Shown: positions 18,153 to 27,927 of the stretch, one piece after another
How the letters are laid out: each line of letters opens with the position of its first letter
Position numbering within the stretch: position 1 is the first letter of the stretch
Source of the DNA: Saprospiraceae bacterium UBA3362
Lineage (GTDB): Bacteria; Bacteroidota; Bacteroidia; Chitinophagales; Saprospiraceae
DNA: 64,000 nucleotides
Assembly (NCBI GenBank): GCA_002360455.1
Contig: DEQQ01000034.1
Span: 1 to 64,000, forward strand
Reading direction: 5' to 3'
The notes under the pieces: model-generated
Told to the model about the DNA's origin: nothing
Databases searched by the model: none
The model's input: the letters and a program-made list of their open reading frames with translations, nothing else
Made by a program: the position numbers and the translations under genes

Positions 18153-19931
18153 TTGAATCCAACAAATATTCAAGATCCGGAGTACTTTCATAAAGTTGTG
18201 GACTGCCAGTATGCCTGCCCTGCTCACACTCCCGTCCCCGAGTACATCAGGCTCATTGCAGCCGGAAAATATACGGAAGCTTATATGATCAACTGGGTCT
18301 CCAATGTTTTTCCCGGTGTTCTGGGAAGAACCTGCGACAGACCCTGCGAACCGGCTTGTAGGAGAGGTCGTGTAGAAGACGAGCCTGTGGCCATTTGCAG
18401 ATTAAAACGCGTGGCGGCAGACAACAAAGGCGATGTCAGTTCTCTCATGCCGGCTCCGGCCAAGCAATCCAATGGAAAACGCATTGCCCTTATAGGAGGA
18501 GGTCCAGCATCTCTTACAGTTGCAAGAGATCTTGCCCCACTAGGCTATGAAATAGACCTGTATGACGAACAGATCGCCGGAGGTGGAATGATGCGCTCTC
18601 AAATTCCCAGCTTCAGGCTGCCGGAAACCGTACTCAATGAGGAAGTAAACTACATTCTTGATCTGGGAATTCACAGTACTTTTTCTCGACGAATAAACAG
18701 CCTAAAAGATGAAATCCTGGCTAAAAATTATAATGCCGTCTTTGTAGGCACAGGAGCTCCAAGAGGCAAAGATCTAGCAGACCTTCCCGGAAGAAATGAA
18801 ATCCAATCCAATATCCACATAGGCATAGAATGGTTGGCGAATGTAGCCTTTGGACATGTGAATCAGATAGGAAAAAAAGTTCTTGTTATCGGTGGAGGAA
18901 ATACTGCCATGGATTGCTGCAGAACTTCACGACGACTGGGCGGTGAGGATGTTAGAGTTGTAGTAAGAAGTCCTTTCAATGAAATGAAGGCAAGCCCATG
19001 GGAAATAGAAGATGCTCAGCATGAAGATATCCCATTTTACAATATGCATTCTCCAAAACAGTTCCTTATTGAAAATGGAAAATTGGTGGGAATGCAATTT
19101 GAAATTGTTGAAGCTAAATATGAAAATGGAAAGCGGAAACTAATTCCGACCGGCACATTGGTCAATATGGAAGCTGATGATGTCATTCTTGCCATTGGAC
19201 AAGAGAATAGCTTCCCATGGATAGAACGCGATTTGGGTATTCAATTTGATCAATGGGAACTTCCGATATTGAACGAAAAAACATTTCAGTCCACTTTGGA
19301 TAAAGTGTTCTTTGGAGGAGATGCAGCATTCGGCCCTAAGAATGTGATCACTGCAGTGGCACAAGGACATCAGGCTGCGATCTCTATAGATCTGTATTGC
19401 CAAACCAAAGATCTAAACTCAGATCGTCCTCATCCTATGACCAATCTCATTAGACAAAAAATGGGGATTCATGAATGGTCTTATGACAACCAAACCTCTG
19501 ACGATCTCCGCTTCAAAGTGCCTCATGCCGACAAAAAAAATGCTCTCAGCAATAGACTGCTTGAGGTTGAGCTTGGCTTTGATCAGAACATAGGCTTCAA
19601 AGAAGCTCAACGCTGTCTCAACTGTGATGTTCAAACCATCTTTACTACGAGTAAATGTATAGAGTGTGATGCCTGCGTAGATATTTGCCCGACATCATGT
19701 ATCACTTTTACCGCCAACGGCAGCGAAGAAGATCTTAGAACAAGACTCAATGCGCCTGCCAATGAGCTTACTCAGGATCTTTATGTATCCGATGTATTGC
19801 CTACTCAACGAGTAATGATCAAAGACGAAAACGTCTGCCTGCATTGCGGACTGTGCGCAGAGCGTTGCCCAACGTCTGCTTGGGATATGCAAAAATATTT
19901 ATATCATTCGCCAAAAGCCTGTCAACTTTAA
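18153..19931 (+). CDS. GltD-like NAD(P)H:ferredoxin-type oxidoreductase with 4Fe-4S domains
   Basis: Flavoprotein resembling the glutamate synthase small subunit/dihydropyrimidine dehydrogenase N-terminal module, about 592 residues. The N-terminal cysteine-rich Fe-S domain has VDCQYACPAHTPVPEY and CDRPCEPACRRG; an FAD Rossmann fold follows (GGGPASLTVARDL near 116), then a second nucleotide fold (GGGNTAMDCCR near 246), and two C-terminal 4Fe-4S ferredoxin clusters, CIECDACVDICP near 502 and CLHCGLCAERCP near 560. It most likely passes electrons between NAD(P)H and the 2-oxoacid:acceptor oxidoreductase alpha subunit, whose ATG overlaps this gene's TAA by one base. Start: TTG 18153 (MNPTNIQDPEYF) rather than TTG 18129, because the latter is in the promoter box. 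GC content is a little above the window average. Confidence 0.85.
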   Translation: MNPTNIQDPEYFHKVVDCQYACPAHTPVPEYIRLIAAGKYTEAYMINWVSNVFPGVLGRTCDRPCEPACRRGRVEDEPVAICRLKRVAADNKGDVSSLMPAPAKQSNGKRIALIGGGPASLTVARDLAPLGYEIDLYDEQIAGGGMMRSQIPSFRLPETVLNEEVNYILDLGIHSTFSRRINSLKDEILAKNYNAVFVGTGAPRGKDLADLPGRNEIQSNIHIGIEWLANVAFGHVNQIGKKVLVIGGGNTAMDCCRTSRRLGGEDVRVVVRSPFNEMKASPWEIEDAQHEDIPFYNMHSPKQFLIENGKLVGMQFEIVEAKYENGKRKLIPTGTLVNMEADDVILAIGQENSFPWIERDLGIQFDQWELPILNEKTFQSTLDKVFFGGDAAFGPKNVITAVAQGHQAAISIDLYCQTKDLNSDRPHPMTNLIRQKMGIHEWSYDNQTSDDLRFKVPHADKKNALSNRLLEVELGFDQNIGFKEAQRCLNCDVQTIFTTSKCIECDACVDICPTSCITFTANGSEEDLRTRLNAPANELTQDLYVSDVLPTQRVMIKDENVCLHCGLCAERCPTSAWDMQKYLYHSPKACQL

Positions 19932-21739
19932 TGGAACAACATCGTATCAATGACTTGGTAGTTCGTTTTGCCAATGTCAATGGAACCGGATCAGCCAGCG
20001 CTAATAACATGTTTGCCAAAGCGATCTTCCGAATGGGAATTCCGGTAAGTCCAAAAAATATTTTCCCATCCAATATTCAAGGTCTCCCTACCTGGTATGA
20101 AGTACGAGTAAACGAAAAAGCTTATCTGGGTCGTAAGGAAGGTATTGATATTATGGTGGCTGTCAATGCCCAGAGCTTTGATAAAGATCTCAAATCCGTC
20201 AAATCCGGAGGCTACCTTATGTATGATTCTACCAAAAATCTTACAAATCTCAATCGGACAGATATTCATTATATTCCTGTTCCAATGATGGAGCTCTGTC
20301 TTGCGCATTACGATGACGCAAGAACCCATTTGCTAATGAAAAACGTAATTTACGTTGGAGCCTTGGCCGCCTTACTCAACATAAGCACTGAAGTTCTGGA
20401 AACATTAATACAGGAACAATTCAAGAAAAAAGAAAAACTGATTCCGGGCAATATCAAAGCTCTTCATTTGGGTATCGATTATGCCAAGCAACATTTTGCC
20501 TGTCCTCTTCCACTTCATCTTGAGTCAAGAGAACTGAACAAGAATAAAATTCTGATCGAAGGCAACAACGCCTGTGCCTTGGGTGCAGTCTATGCCGGAG
20601 CAACTGTGGGCTCTTGGTATCCCATCACCCCATCGACTTCGGTAATGAATAATTTCGAAAAATGGTGTCAAAAACTTAGAGTAGTAGATGGAGAAAACCG
20701 CTTTGCCATAGTTCAGGCCGAAGACGAATTGGCCGCGATGGGTATGGTCCTTGGAGCCGGTTGGAATGGAGCTCGATCCTTTACAGCCACCAGCGGGCCC
20801 GGGGTTTCATTGATGAGCGAATTTTTAGGTTTATCCTATTTTGCCGAAATCCCTGCAGTCCTCATCGATGTTCAGCGCGGAGGACCTTCTACCGGTATGC
20901 CCACCCGAACCCAACAATCTGATCTCCTCGCTGCAGCGTACGCATCCCATGGTGATACAAAACACATATTATTGTTTCCATCCAGTCCTAAGGAATGTTT
21001 TGAAATGACCGTAACCGCTTTTGATCTTGCAGAAAGATTTCAGACAGCGGTGATCGTGATGACTGACCTTGATCTCGGCATGAACGATCATCTCAGCGAT
21101 CCGTTGGAATGGAATGACAGTCGTCAGATGGATCGAGGCAAAGTTTTGAATGCCGAACAACTTGACCAACTTTCTACATTTGGTCGCTATCTTGACGTGG
21201 ATGGAGATGGAGTTTGCTACAGGACTATCCCAGGCACCCACCCTACCAAAGGCTCTTTTTTTACTCGAGGAAGTTCCCGTGACGAATATGCAAAATACAC
21301 TGAAGAAGGTGCCGCTTATCAAAGAAATATGGAACGCCTGGTTAAAAAATGGGAAACCATAAAGGACATCGTTCCTGCCGCAGAAATTAACATCAAAAAC
21401 TCGGAATCTAAACAAGCTATACTTTATTTCGGAACTTCGACTGCAGCCTGTGAAGAAGCTATAGATTTATTGCATGAGCAAAACATTCATGTCAATCAAA
21501 TCAAGATCAATTCATTTCCATTTGGATCTGAGGTCTCGGACTTTTTGGAGAAACATGATCAGGTCTTCGTTGTTGAACAAAATCGCGATGCACAGATGCG
21601 GAGCTTATTGATCAATGAACTTGAAATAAATCCAAAGCGGTTGACCAAAATTCTGCACTATGATGGCATGCCTATAACGGCAGACTTTATAGCAGAACAA
21701 GTTGCTCAACATACAGCTCCGGTCTCAATAGAATCATAA
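19931..21739 (+). CDS. 2-oxoacid:acceptor oxidoreductase, fused gamma-alpha subunit
   Basis: KorA-type subunit, 602 residues, of a thiamine-dependent 2-oxoacid (probably 2-oxoglutarate) ferredoxin oxidoreductase. The N-terminal gamma domain (residues 1 to about 190; RFANVNGTGSASANNMFAKA) is fused to the alpha/pyrimidine domain starting at EGNNACALGAVYAGA, with the KorA hallmarks YPITPSTSVM, TATSGPGVSLMSEFLGL and QRGGPSTGMPTRTQQSD. The frame extends upstream to 19844, but the ATG at 19931 overlaps the preceding stop and opens the gamma domain. The thiamine-binding beta subunit normally encoded next is missing; a GC-rich repeat and ligA follow. Confidence 0.88.
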   Translation: MEQHRINDLVVRFANVNGTGSASANNMFAKAIFRMGIPVSPKNIFPSNIQGLPTWYEVRVNEKAYLGRKEGIDIMVAVNAQSFDKDLKSVKSGGYLMYDSTKNLTNLNRTDIHYIPVPMMELCLAHYDDARTHLLMKNVIYVGALAALLNISTEVLETLIQEQFKKKEKLIPGNIKALHLGIDYAKQHFACPLPLHLESRELNKNKILIEGNNACALGAVYAGATVGSWYPITPSTSVMNNFEKWCQKLRVVDGENRFAIVQAEDELAAMGMVLGAGWNGARSFTATSGPGVSLMSEFLGLSYFAEIPAVLIDVQRGGPSTGMPTRTQQSDLLAAAYASHGDTKHILLFPSSPKECFEMTVTAFDLAERFQTAVIVMTDLDLGMNDHLSDPLEWNDSRQMDRGKVLNAEQLDQLSTFGRYLDVDGDGVCYRTIPGTHPTKGSFFTRGSSRDEYAKYTEEGAAYQRNMERLVKKWETIKDIVPAAEINIKNSESKQAILYFGTSTAACEEAIDLLHEQNIHVNQIKINSFPFGSEVSDFLEKHDQVFVVEQNRDAQMRSLLINELEINPKRLTKILHYDGMPITADFIAEQVAQHTAPVSIES

Positions 21740-21746
21740 GGATTAT

Positions 21747-21830
21747 TGGGGTGTGCCCCTTACGGGTCGCCGTCCTTCGGGCTCGCTATCGCTCGGTGCT
21801 TTGCACCAAGCCCTACGGGTGGCTCACACA
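21747..21830 (+). repeat. GC-rich REP-like element, copy 1
   Basis: Short GC-rich block that stands out from its AT-rich surroundings. It shares a 28-base core with only two differences with the reverse strand of 34361-34456 (core from GGGCTCGCT to GGTGCTTTGCAC), and both copies have GTGCCCCT on one side and CTCAC-CAAA on the other. It contains local inverted repeats (TTACGGGT/ACCCTA-like and GGTGCTTTGCACC). Lies directly after the alpha subunit stop. Confidence 0.7.
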
Positions 21831-22050
21831 AATAAAGCTAATTTTAATAACACTACTTGGTCTTACTCATTCTATATCAACTTCTCAAAAATTTTGGACC
21901 ATTGTGCAAATCAAATTGAGATAAAACTAATTTATTTTTACTCCAAATTCATCTTCCGACCAAACCGCTTATCTTTGAACTCAATTTGGTTTTATCCCAA
22001 ATCTTTAGTCTTTTTAAAACTGTTTATCCAATCCTCTATTCATCCTGTTC
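21831..22050. other. Leader region of ligA with -7 box
   Basis: AT-rich sequence between the REP-like element and ligA. It holds the promoter box at 21970-21977; nothing else is recognised, and there is no trace of a 2-oxoacid oxidoreductase beta subunit reading frame. Confidence 0.5.
21970..21977 (+). promoter_or_regulatory. -7 box (TATCTTTG) for ligA
   Basis: Exact TAnnTTTG match 73 bases before the ligA ATG, giving a leader of about 70 bases. Confidence 0.45.
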
Positions 22051-24159
22051 ATGTATTCACAGATTCAAGAAAAACAACTGTATCAAAGTACCATAGATTT
22101 TTTGAGCCTTGAGAAATTACAAGCTCAAGATTATCTGCAAGCCATTGCCTGTCTCCAATACCATGAATGGAAATATTATGTACAAAACGAAGCCGTCATT
22201 TCAGATCAACAGTATGATCTTTTATTTCAATTTGTGAAAGAATTTGAAGCCGCACACCCTGCTTCTATTCATCAAGACTCTCCCACTCAAAGAGTAGGAA
22301 ATGACAGCATTTCAGAATTTGAGACTGTAAGTCATTTGCAAGCCATGCTATCCTTAGACAACACTTACAATCTCGACGATTTAAACGATTTTGATCAACG
22401 CATTAAAAAACTTTGTTCATTAAGTTCCGAACAAGAATTAGAATATCTTGTAGAGCCCAAATTTGATGGTGGCAGTATTTCCGTAGTATTTGAGAATGAT
22501 CAAATGGTAAGGGCTGCAACCAGAGGAGATGGAATGCGAGGTGACGAAATTACCCTCAATGCAAAGACAATTAAGTCACTCCCTCTTAAAGCCAAATTTT
22601 CTTCTTTAGGCATTACCAAAGCCGAGTTGAGAGGAGAAGCAATCATCAGCAAATCAAACTTTGCCCAAATCAACATTAAGAGAGAACAACAAGGATTGAC
22701 ACTGCTGGCCAATGCAAGAAATGCTTCAACTGGTGTTCTTAGAGTAAAAGATCCAAAAGAAACTGCAAGCCGAAACTTAGATCTTTTTATCTTTCAATTT
22801 TCATTTGCTGAGAATCAAAACAGAGATTCGGTTTTAGATCAATTTCAAAATCAAAATCAATCCATTGAAGCCCTCGCTCAATTGGGCTTCAAAGTGGCAA
22901 CGGTCGAACGCAAACTGTGCAAAGGAATTCAACAAGTTTTCGACTTTATTCAGCAATGGGTAGAACGAAGAGACCAATATCATTATGAGTTGGACGGAAT
23001 GGTTGTCAAACTAAATGACTTCAAATTGCAAGAGCTGTGTGGCTACACCTCACATCATCCAAGATGGGCCGTAGCCTTCAAGTTTCAAGCAAAACAAGCA
23101 AGCTCAAAACTCTTAGCTGTAGAGTTTCAAGTGGGCAAAATTGGAAGCATAACACCTGTTGCAAAAATTGAACCTGTTCCTCTGGCAGGAGTAACAGTTT
23201 CAAGCATATCCCTGCATAATGAAGACTTCATTCTCAGCAAAGATTTACACTTGGGAGATACCGTTCTAGTGGAGAGAGCAGGAGATGTAATTCCCTACAT
23301 TGTAAAATCATTTCCTGAACTTCGCCCCGAGTCCGCAAAAGCCATCCGATTTCCTACTCATTGCCCTTCTTGCGATTCTGCATTGATCAAAGAACAAGAT
23401 CAGGCAGCATGGCGCTGTGTCAATCCAAATTGTCCGGCTCAACTTACCCAGAAGTTAATCCATCATGTGTCCAAAGATGCGATGGACATTGATGGATTGG
23501 GAAGCTCACTCATAGAACGCTTTGCCGAACTCGGAATGATACGTTCTATGGCCGATATTTATCGATTGGATTATCAGGCTATATCACAGCTGGAAGGAAT
23601 GGGTCAAAAGTCCTCTGAAAAATTAAAATTATCTATCGAAAAAGCAAAAAAAAATCCAATACACAGAGTACTGCATGGACTTTGTATTCATCATGTTGGC
23701 AAAAAAGTAAGCAAACTTATTGCCGAACAGATTCACAGCCTATTGGATTTGCAACATTGGCCTTTGGAGCGCTATATAGCAATCAAAGATGTTGGCCCGG
23801 TGGTTGGAGAGAAAATGCTAAACTATTTTTCTCAAGTTGAAAATATTACCATGCTTAAAGAAATGGAAATATTGGGAGTGAATATGATTCAAACAGAGGA
23901 AGATCAAGCCAAGCAAATTTCAGATGGAGTTTTCTCAGGAAAGACAATTTTATTTACAGGCAGTTTGCAATCTATAGGCAGAACCGAAGCACAGGAATTG
24001 GCCGAGCAAGCGGGTGCAAAAAATCTATCTGCAGTAAGCTCAAAACTTAATATTCTAGTAGTTGGCACAGACGCCGGAAGCAAGCTCAAGAAGGCCCAAG
24101 AAATTCCGACGATTCAAATTATGACAGAGGAGGAATTTCTCAAAGCGATTGGAAAATAG
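22051..24159 (+). CDS. ligA: NAD-dependent DNA ligase LigA
   Basis: Essential replicative ligase sealing nicks, 702 residues. Domain Ia (NAD binding) at the N-terminus, adenylation domain with the active-site Lys137 in EPKFDGGS and LRGEAIISKSNF, OB fold with VGKIGSITPVAKIEPV and LHNEDFI, a four-Cys zinc finger (CPSC..CVNPNCPAQ, near 437-465), helix-hairpin-helix repeats (AMDIDGLG, LEGMGQKSSEKL) and a C-terminal BRCT domain (FSGKTILFTGSLQSIGRTEA). It ends with TAG, showing that TAG is a normal stop in this genome. Confidence 0.97.
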   Translation: MYSQIQEKQLYQSTIDFLSLEKLQAQDYLQAIACLQYHEWKYYVQNEAVISDQQYDLLFQFVKEFEAAHPASIHQDSPTQRVGNDSISEFETVSHLQAMLSLDNTYNLDDLNDFDQRIKKLCSLSSEQELEYLVEPKFDGGSISVVFENDQMVRAATRGDGMRGDEITLNAKTIKSLPLKAKFSSLGITKAELRGEAIISKSNFAQINIKREQQGLTLLANARNASTGVLRVKDPKETASRNLDLFIFQFSFAENQNRDSVLDQFQNQNQSIEALAQLGFKVATVERKLCKGIQQVFDFIQQWVERRDQYHYELDGMVVKLNDFKLQELCGYTSHHPRWAVAFKFQAKQASSKLLAVEFQVGKIGSITPVAKIEPVPLAGVTVSSISLHNEDFILSKDLHLGDTVLVERAGDVIPYIVKSFPELRPESAKAIRFPTHCPSCDSALIKEQDQAAWRCVNPNCPAQLTQKLIHHVSKDAMDIDGLGSSLIERFAELGMIRSMADIYRLDYQAISQLEGMGQKSSEKLKLSIEKAKKNPIHRVLHGLCIHHVGKKVSKLIAEQIHSLLDLQHWPLERYIAIKDVGPVVGEKMLNYFSQVENITMLKEMEILGVNMIQTEEDQAKQISDGVFSGKTILFTGSLQSIGRTEAQELAEQAGAKNLSAVSSKLNILVVGTDAGSKLKKAQEIPTIQIMTEEEFLKAIGK

Positions 24160-24335
24160 TCTTGTAGTTTATTGAATGGTCATCTGGGAAACGGCCAGAT
24201 TTGCAATGAAAATCTTCCTCTTCATATACATAGTTTATCAATAGTTCACTTGCTAATAACTTGCGGCTTCGGAAGGAGTTGCCGGAATCAAAAGACTATA
24301 AAAATTCCAAAATGGCTTTAGACCTAAGTAAATTC

Positions 24336-24659
24336 CTATTCTTTAATTTTAAATACATCGTTAAAAAACAGAGTTAAATACTTCGTATTGACGTCCTCAG
24401 TATATTGACCCAGCACACAGGTCACATATCTCTCTCTGACCTTTTCTACTATGTAGTATACGATTATTATATTTCTTTTCCCTATAAGCACATCCGGAAG
24501 ATTGTTCTTATATTTCATCTTCAGAGCTTTAGTCTCAATACCTTGAAAAAGTATATCGATGGTTTCATGCTGCAAATACTCCACTACACTATTATTTGCA
24601 TCTATGTCAACCAGAGCTTTTAACATGTCCATAGCTTTGTTAAAGCTACTAAATTCCAC
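24336..24659 (-). pseudogene. Unknown protein, C-terminal part after in-frame TAG
   Basis: Open frame directly continuing, in phase, the frame of 24660-25403 after its TAG stop. Its first codon (GTG) is the codon right after the TAG, and the product (about 107 residues) has protein-like alternation of charged and hydrophobic residues (NNSVVEYLQHETIDI, RNIIIVYYIVEKVRERYV). I read the two parts as one gene of about 355 residues broken by a nonsense codon. Not recognised; downstream GTG use as an independent start is the alternative. Confidence 0.5.
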
Positions 24660-25403
24660 CTAATAAAGGTAATCGAAATTTGGGCAAGAAATTTTATTGA
24701 GTCCGCGCCAATGACAAAGTGCTCCAAAACCAATAAAGCGCCCGACAAAATTAATCTTATCTACTTCCCCGGGTGGAAAAAAATTTTTAGGAACCGAGTC
24801 ATAAAGAATTGATTTTACAATAAATTTTTCTAACTCTGTATCTCGATCGATTACTGTACTAAGTCTAATGATTTTTACTTTTTTAAGCTCAATAGGAAAT
24901 AAATAGTAAACAATGGTTCTGTTAACATCCTTTGTTATTTTTCTTGTCTCCATAAGAACTTTCCCTGACTGGAAAACGCTGTCATCTACTGCCAAAATAT
25001 GCTCATTTATTGAGTATTTTTTCTTGATTTTTTTCAATCCCTTTTCATCAAAAGTGGCTTTAAAACTTTCTATCCAAACCGCGTAACCTTCAACTTCAAA
25101 GAAGATAGATCCCTTGTGCTCAAGTCCTAAAGTGTTCAAAAATACTTTTCCTGTATCTAGAGTTTGTGAATTTAATAAAGTAAACAAAGGAAAAAAACAT
25201 AGCATTAATAAGTTAAATGCAAATCGAACTCTATTGAGAATTTTGAAGTTATTATTACTATCTACTTGAAAGGAAGATAAGTCGGAAAGATATAAAGAGA
25301 ATGAGCAAATTCCCATTTTAATCCGTCTTCCAAATTGACCAATAACCTTAAATAAGAATTGTTCATATGCCTTAGAGAAAATCAAATGTCTTACCATTTT
25401 CAT
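24660..25403 (-). pseudogene. Unknown exported protein, N-terminal part ending at TAG
   Basis: Frame of 247 residues ending at TAG 24660-24662 and in phase with the next open frame. Residues about 60-82 form a strong hydrophobic stretch (FAFNLLMLCFFPLFTLL then NSQ) like a signal peptide, so the real start may lie inside this frame rather than at 25403; no good internal ATG is placed for it, and the first 55 residues are doubtful. The mature part contains VEGYAVWIESFKATFDEKGLK and several beta-like segments. No family recognised. A TAGATTTG promoter box lies 30 bases upstream. It stands in a gene-poor accessory stretch. Confidence 0.5.
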
Positions 25404-25432
25404 AGAATTATATAATTAAAATATTGATTTTA

Positions 25433-25440
25433 CAAATCTA
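25433..25440 (-). promoter_or_regulatory. -7 box (TAGATTTG) with possible -33 TTTG
   Basis: Exact TAnnTTTG on the minus strand, with TTTG 20 bases upstream (25461-25464). Places a transcript start just before the ATG at 25403. Confidence 0.45.
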
Positions 25441-25957
25441 AAGAGATCTGTTCAGAAAAACAAAAAAAAGTCTACTCATATTTACAATATCCTATTGAGA
25501 TTGTACTTGGTCAATGACAACCTAAAATTTTCCAAAACCGCTCTATGGGCAAACTGATTTTTCCATATAAAAATTACTTCAATCCATTAAGATCACTCTG
25601 TGACGGATATCTTAGACAAAACCTCTGATTGTTTCTGATCACTGAACCGGCTAAAATGGATTAAAAAAAACAATCAATTACTCAAGGCTTAGTCCTTTTT
25701 GATAATGAATAAGAATTAGTCCATTCTTCTCTTATCGTATTTGCGCTGTCAACAACTTAAGGTCATTAAGTTACTAGGCAGGCTTTATAAAACTCTGTAG
25801 GCAACCAACTCAAGCTACAAATTTGACAATTTCACTCCCCAAATTAGTTTATGTTATGGCAATGATATCCAATTGTGTATAGCTTTCCTAAACAGCGTAT
25901 TTCAACTTTCGGTATTTCCTATAGCAATCATAAAGGATGGCTTGTCAAAAAAATGGA
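25441..25957. other. Gene-free stretch
   Basis: About 500 bases of AT-rich sequence with many stops in all frames. I see no gene, repeat or clear hairpin. Confidence 0.4.
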
Positions 25958-26356
25958 TTATTGATATCTTATGTCTATGAATTCTCCCCAAGTTCTACTT
26001 TTACAATAATCCGGGAGTGGTTTAATGTCAATCTCTTCATGTGCTTTTAATGTAAATGTTTTTTCGCCAAAGCCCATCAAATTTAACTTTACCTCAATTG
26101 GACGATTAATTAAATTTTCCATCTTAAAATTTAATGTCCTTAAACAATTATCCCCCGCTCTTGGTGAGTTATAAGAATCAAACTCAGAAAAGTAAGTACA
26201 AAAGCCCCTAACAATTTCTACCCTATAATAATTTGAGGTGGAGTCTTTTTCATAATACCTTATAAAATTACCGAAACGGTTTTCTCGCTTAATGCAATCA
26301 TCATTACATTTAATGTTAAGAAAACTTACTAATATTAAAACTAAAAACTTATTCAT
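25958..26356 (-). CDS. Small putative lipoprotein
   Basis: 132 residues. The N-terminus (MNKFLVLILVSFLNIKCN) is a short signal peptide with a Cys at residue 17 that could be a lipobox, although the residues before it (NIK) are atypical. The mature part has Cys residues at CNDDC, FCTYF, CLRTLNF and CKSR and the phrase PIEVKLNLMGFGEKTFTLKAHEEIDIKPL, suggesting a small beta domain. Not recognised; isolated in an accessory stretch. Confidence 0.5.
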   Translation of the reverse strand: MNKFLVLILVSFLNIKCNDDCIKRENRFGNFIRYYEKDSTSNYYRVEIVRGFCTYFSEFDSYNSPRAGDNCLRTLNFKMENLINRPIEVKLNLMGFGEKTFTLKAHEEIDIKPLPDYCKSRTWGEFIDIRYQ

Positions 26357-26704
26357 GTATATAGAATCAATCCGAAAAACAAAAAATAACCATGTAAAAA
26401 ATTATTCCATTTTACCCTACGACCTATCCATAATAATACACCAACTGGACTTCCTCACTACAATTAACGAAATAAATACTTTTTAGGCTGCTAATATATG
26501 AACTTTTTTACAAAAAAAATTCTTTTGGCAATTTTAAATTAAAGCACCGTGTATTTTTCCCTTAAATGCACAGTCGTTGAAAGACACTGTCAGGAGAATT
26601 TATTTTATTTAGGAAAACTTCAAATTGCTTATTTATCAGGTAGAATTCTTATGAAATTTGAAGTCTGTTCCCAAAGCTAAAAAGAGAAAATAAGAAGACC
26701 AACT
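26357..26704. other. Gene-free stretch
   Basis: AT-rich, no convincing reading frame (a 64-codon frame at 26292-26486 plus is a shadow of the lipoprotein start). Leads into repeat copy A. Confidence 0.4.
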
Positions 26705-26996
26705 GATTTTAACATAATTATGCAAACTTAGAAAAAAAGTTAGTAGGAAAAAGTAGCTTTTCAATTGAGAAGAAATTTTCTGCTTACAAACTAGCGAATT
26801 TCATTGCAAATCCAACTAAAGGAAGTCCGTTCTGCTAGGCTCGAATAAAATTTCCAGCCTGTCCCGTAAGAACTACCTTCTTACGGGAACACCGCATGGC
26901 GGAAAACTCCTTTTAATTCTCCTATTTCACTGAATTGTTTCTCCGGTCTCCGATCTTTACAGGGAATTCCTCTTTACGACCAGATGTTATACAGGA
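26705..26996 (-). repeat. Dispersed ~270-bp repeat, copy A
   Basis: Diverged copy of the element at 32484-32747. Both contain, in the same order on the plus strand, AAACNTAGAAAAAAAGTT, a block ending AACTAAAGGAAG-TCGTTC, then GAAT--TTTCTCC-GG, TCTTT---GGGA and CCAGATGT. It lies about 130 bases beyond the 3' end of the minus-strand gene set 27124-29084. Contains an internal hairpin (TCCCGTAAGAA/TTCTTACGGGA, 26863-26889). Confidence 0.6.
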
Positions 26997-27123
26997 CCTT
27001 ATTAATTGTTTGTCAGCCAAAAATAAATTGCAAGCCCGAGCATCAAAATAGTTTTTATATTGCACCAAGTCATTCTAAATTTAGGTACAACCCGTTTGCA
27101 GTCTGTCGTTTTGCAATTCATTT

Positions 27124-27579
27124 TTAGGCAGTTTTTGTTTCACAAGATTTGTCAGCACAATAAGCGTTCCCTACGGTTTTAGCAACTGCAATTCCAAAAA
27201 TTATATGTCCCATCAAGCTTCCTATCATTGTTAGAATCATTGAGCCTTCCATTTCTGGCATTGGCATTATTACACCCATAACAGACATCATTATTTGGGC
27301 AAAAACAAAGGCAATAATTCCAAATACTGCACCTTTTACCCAAACGGTATTGACTTTGTGCTTAAAAATACACAAATAAGTGTAAGCAAAAGCAAACATT
27401 ATTCCTATCATAAAGTGTATAATCCAACCTACAAATACAGGCATTCCTAACATACCTGAAAGCATATCTGGTGGAGACATTTTTGGTATCCCCATCATTG
27501 GGGCAACCATCATTACTACGGTCATTATAGCTGTGCCGATAATCCCCGCTAAAATTGTTTTTTGAATTTTATTGTTCAT
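27124..27579 (-). CDS. Small multi-pass membrane protein, DUF6789/DUF1440-like
   Basis: 151-residue membrane protein with four hydrophobic helices, very rich in Met and Gly (MTVVMMVAPMMGIPKMSPPDM, IMMSVMGVIMPMPEMEG). The layout matches small DUF6789/DUF1440-type proteins. The C-terminus has two cysteines (YCADKSC). Met-rich helices could hint at copper contact but this is speculation. Last gene of the minus-strand set; 7 bases separate it from the Cys/His-rich gene upstream. Confidence 0.65.
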   Translation of the reverse strand: MNNKIQKTILAGIIGTAIMTVVMMVAPMMGIPKMSPPDMLSGMLGMPVFVGWIIHFMIGIMFAFAYTYLCIFKHKVNTVWVKGAVFGIIAFVFAQIMMSVMGVIMPMPEMEGSMILTMIGSLMGHIIFGIAVAKTVGNAYCADKSCETKTA

Positions 27580-27586
27580 AAGATAA

Positions 27587-27901
27587 TTATTTCAATTTTT
27601 TACAATTAGCATCACAAGTATGACCCTTTTCTCCGTGTGCCATTACACATTTTCCTGCACTATGACAAGCATCTGTGCATACATGGTCTTTCATTTCTAT
27701 TGTTGTACTGGTAGGGTTACAAGAAGCATCGCATTTGTGCTTTTTCTCACCGTGCTTGTAAATATGCCTTCCGTTTGAGCATTGTTCTGTACATTGGTGT
27801 TTTTTGGGCTTGTCTTTTTTAGCTGTTTGGGCTTGAGCTATAACAACTGTTAATGCAGTAAACAAAACTGCAAATCCGATTTTTTTGATTATTGAAACCA
27901 T
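27587..27901 (-). CDS. Secreted Cys/His-rich repeat protein
   Basis: 104 residues with a Sec signal peptide (cleavage after IAQAQ). The mature part is two tandem repeats of a metal-ligand-like pattern: HQCTEQCSNGRHIYKHGEKKHKC-DASC and DHVCTDACHSAGKCVMAHGEKGHTC-DANC, i.e. CTxxC, HGEKxHxC, DAxC (written in pieces). About nine Cys and eight His in 80 residues suggest metal binding in the periplasm. It lies between the P460-like cytochrome and a Met-rich membrane protein. Confidence 0.7.
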   Translation of the reverse strand: MVSIIKKIGFAVLFTALTVVIAQAQTAKKDKPKKHQCTEQCSNGRHIYKHGEKKHKCDASCNPTSTTIEMKDHVCTDACHSAGKCVMAHGEKGHTCDANCKKLK

Positions 27902-27927
27902 TTTGATAAATATTAAATTGTTAAGAA

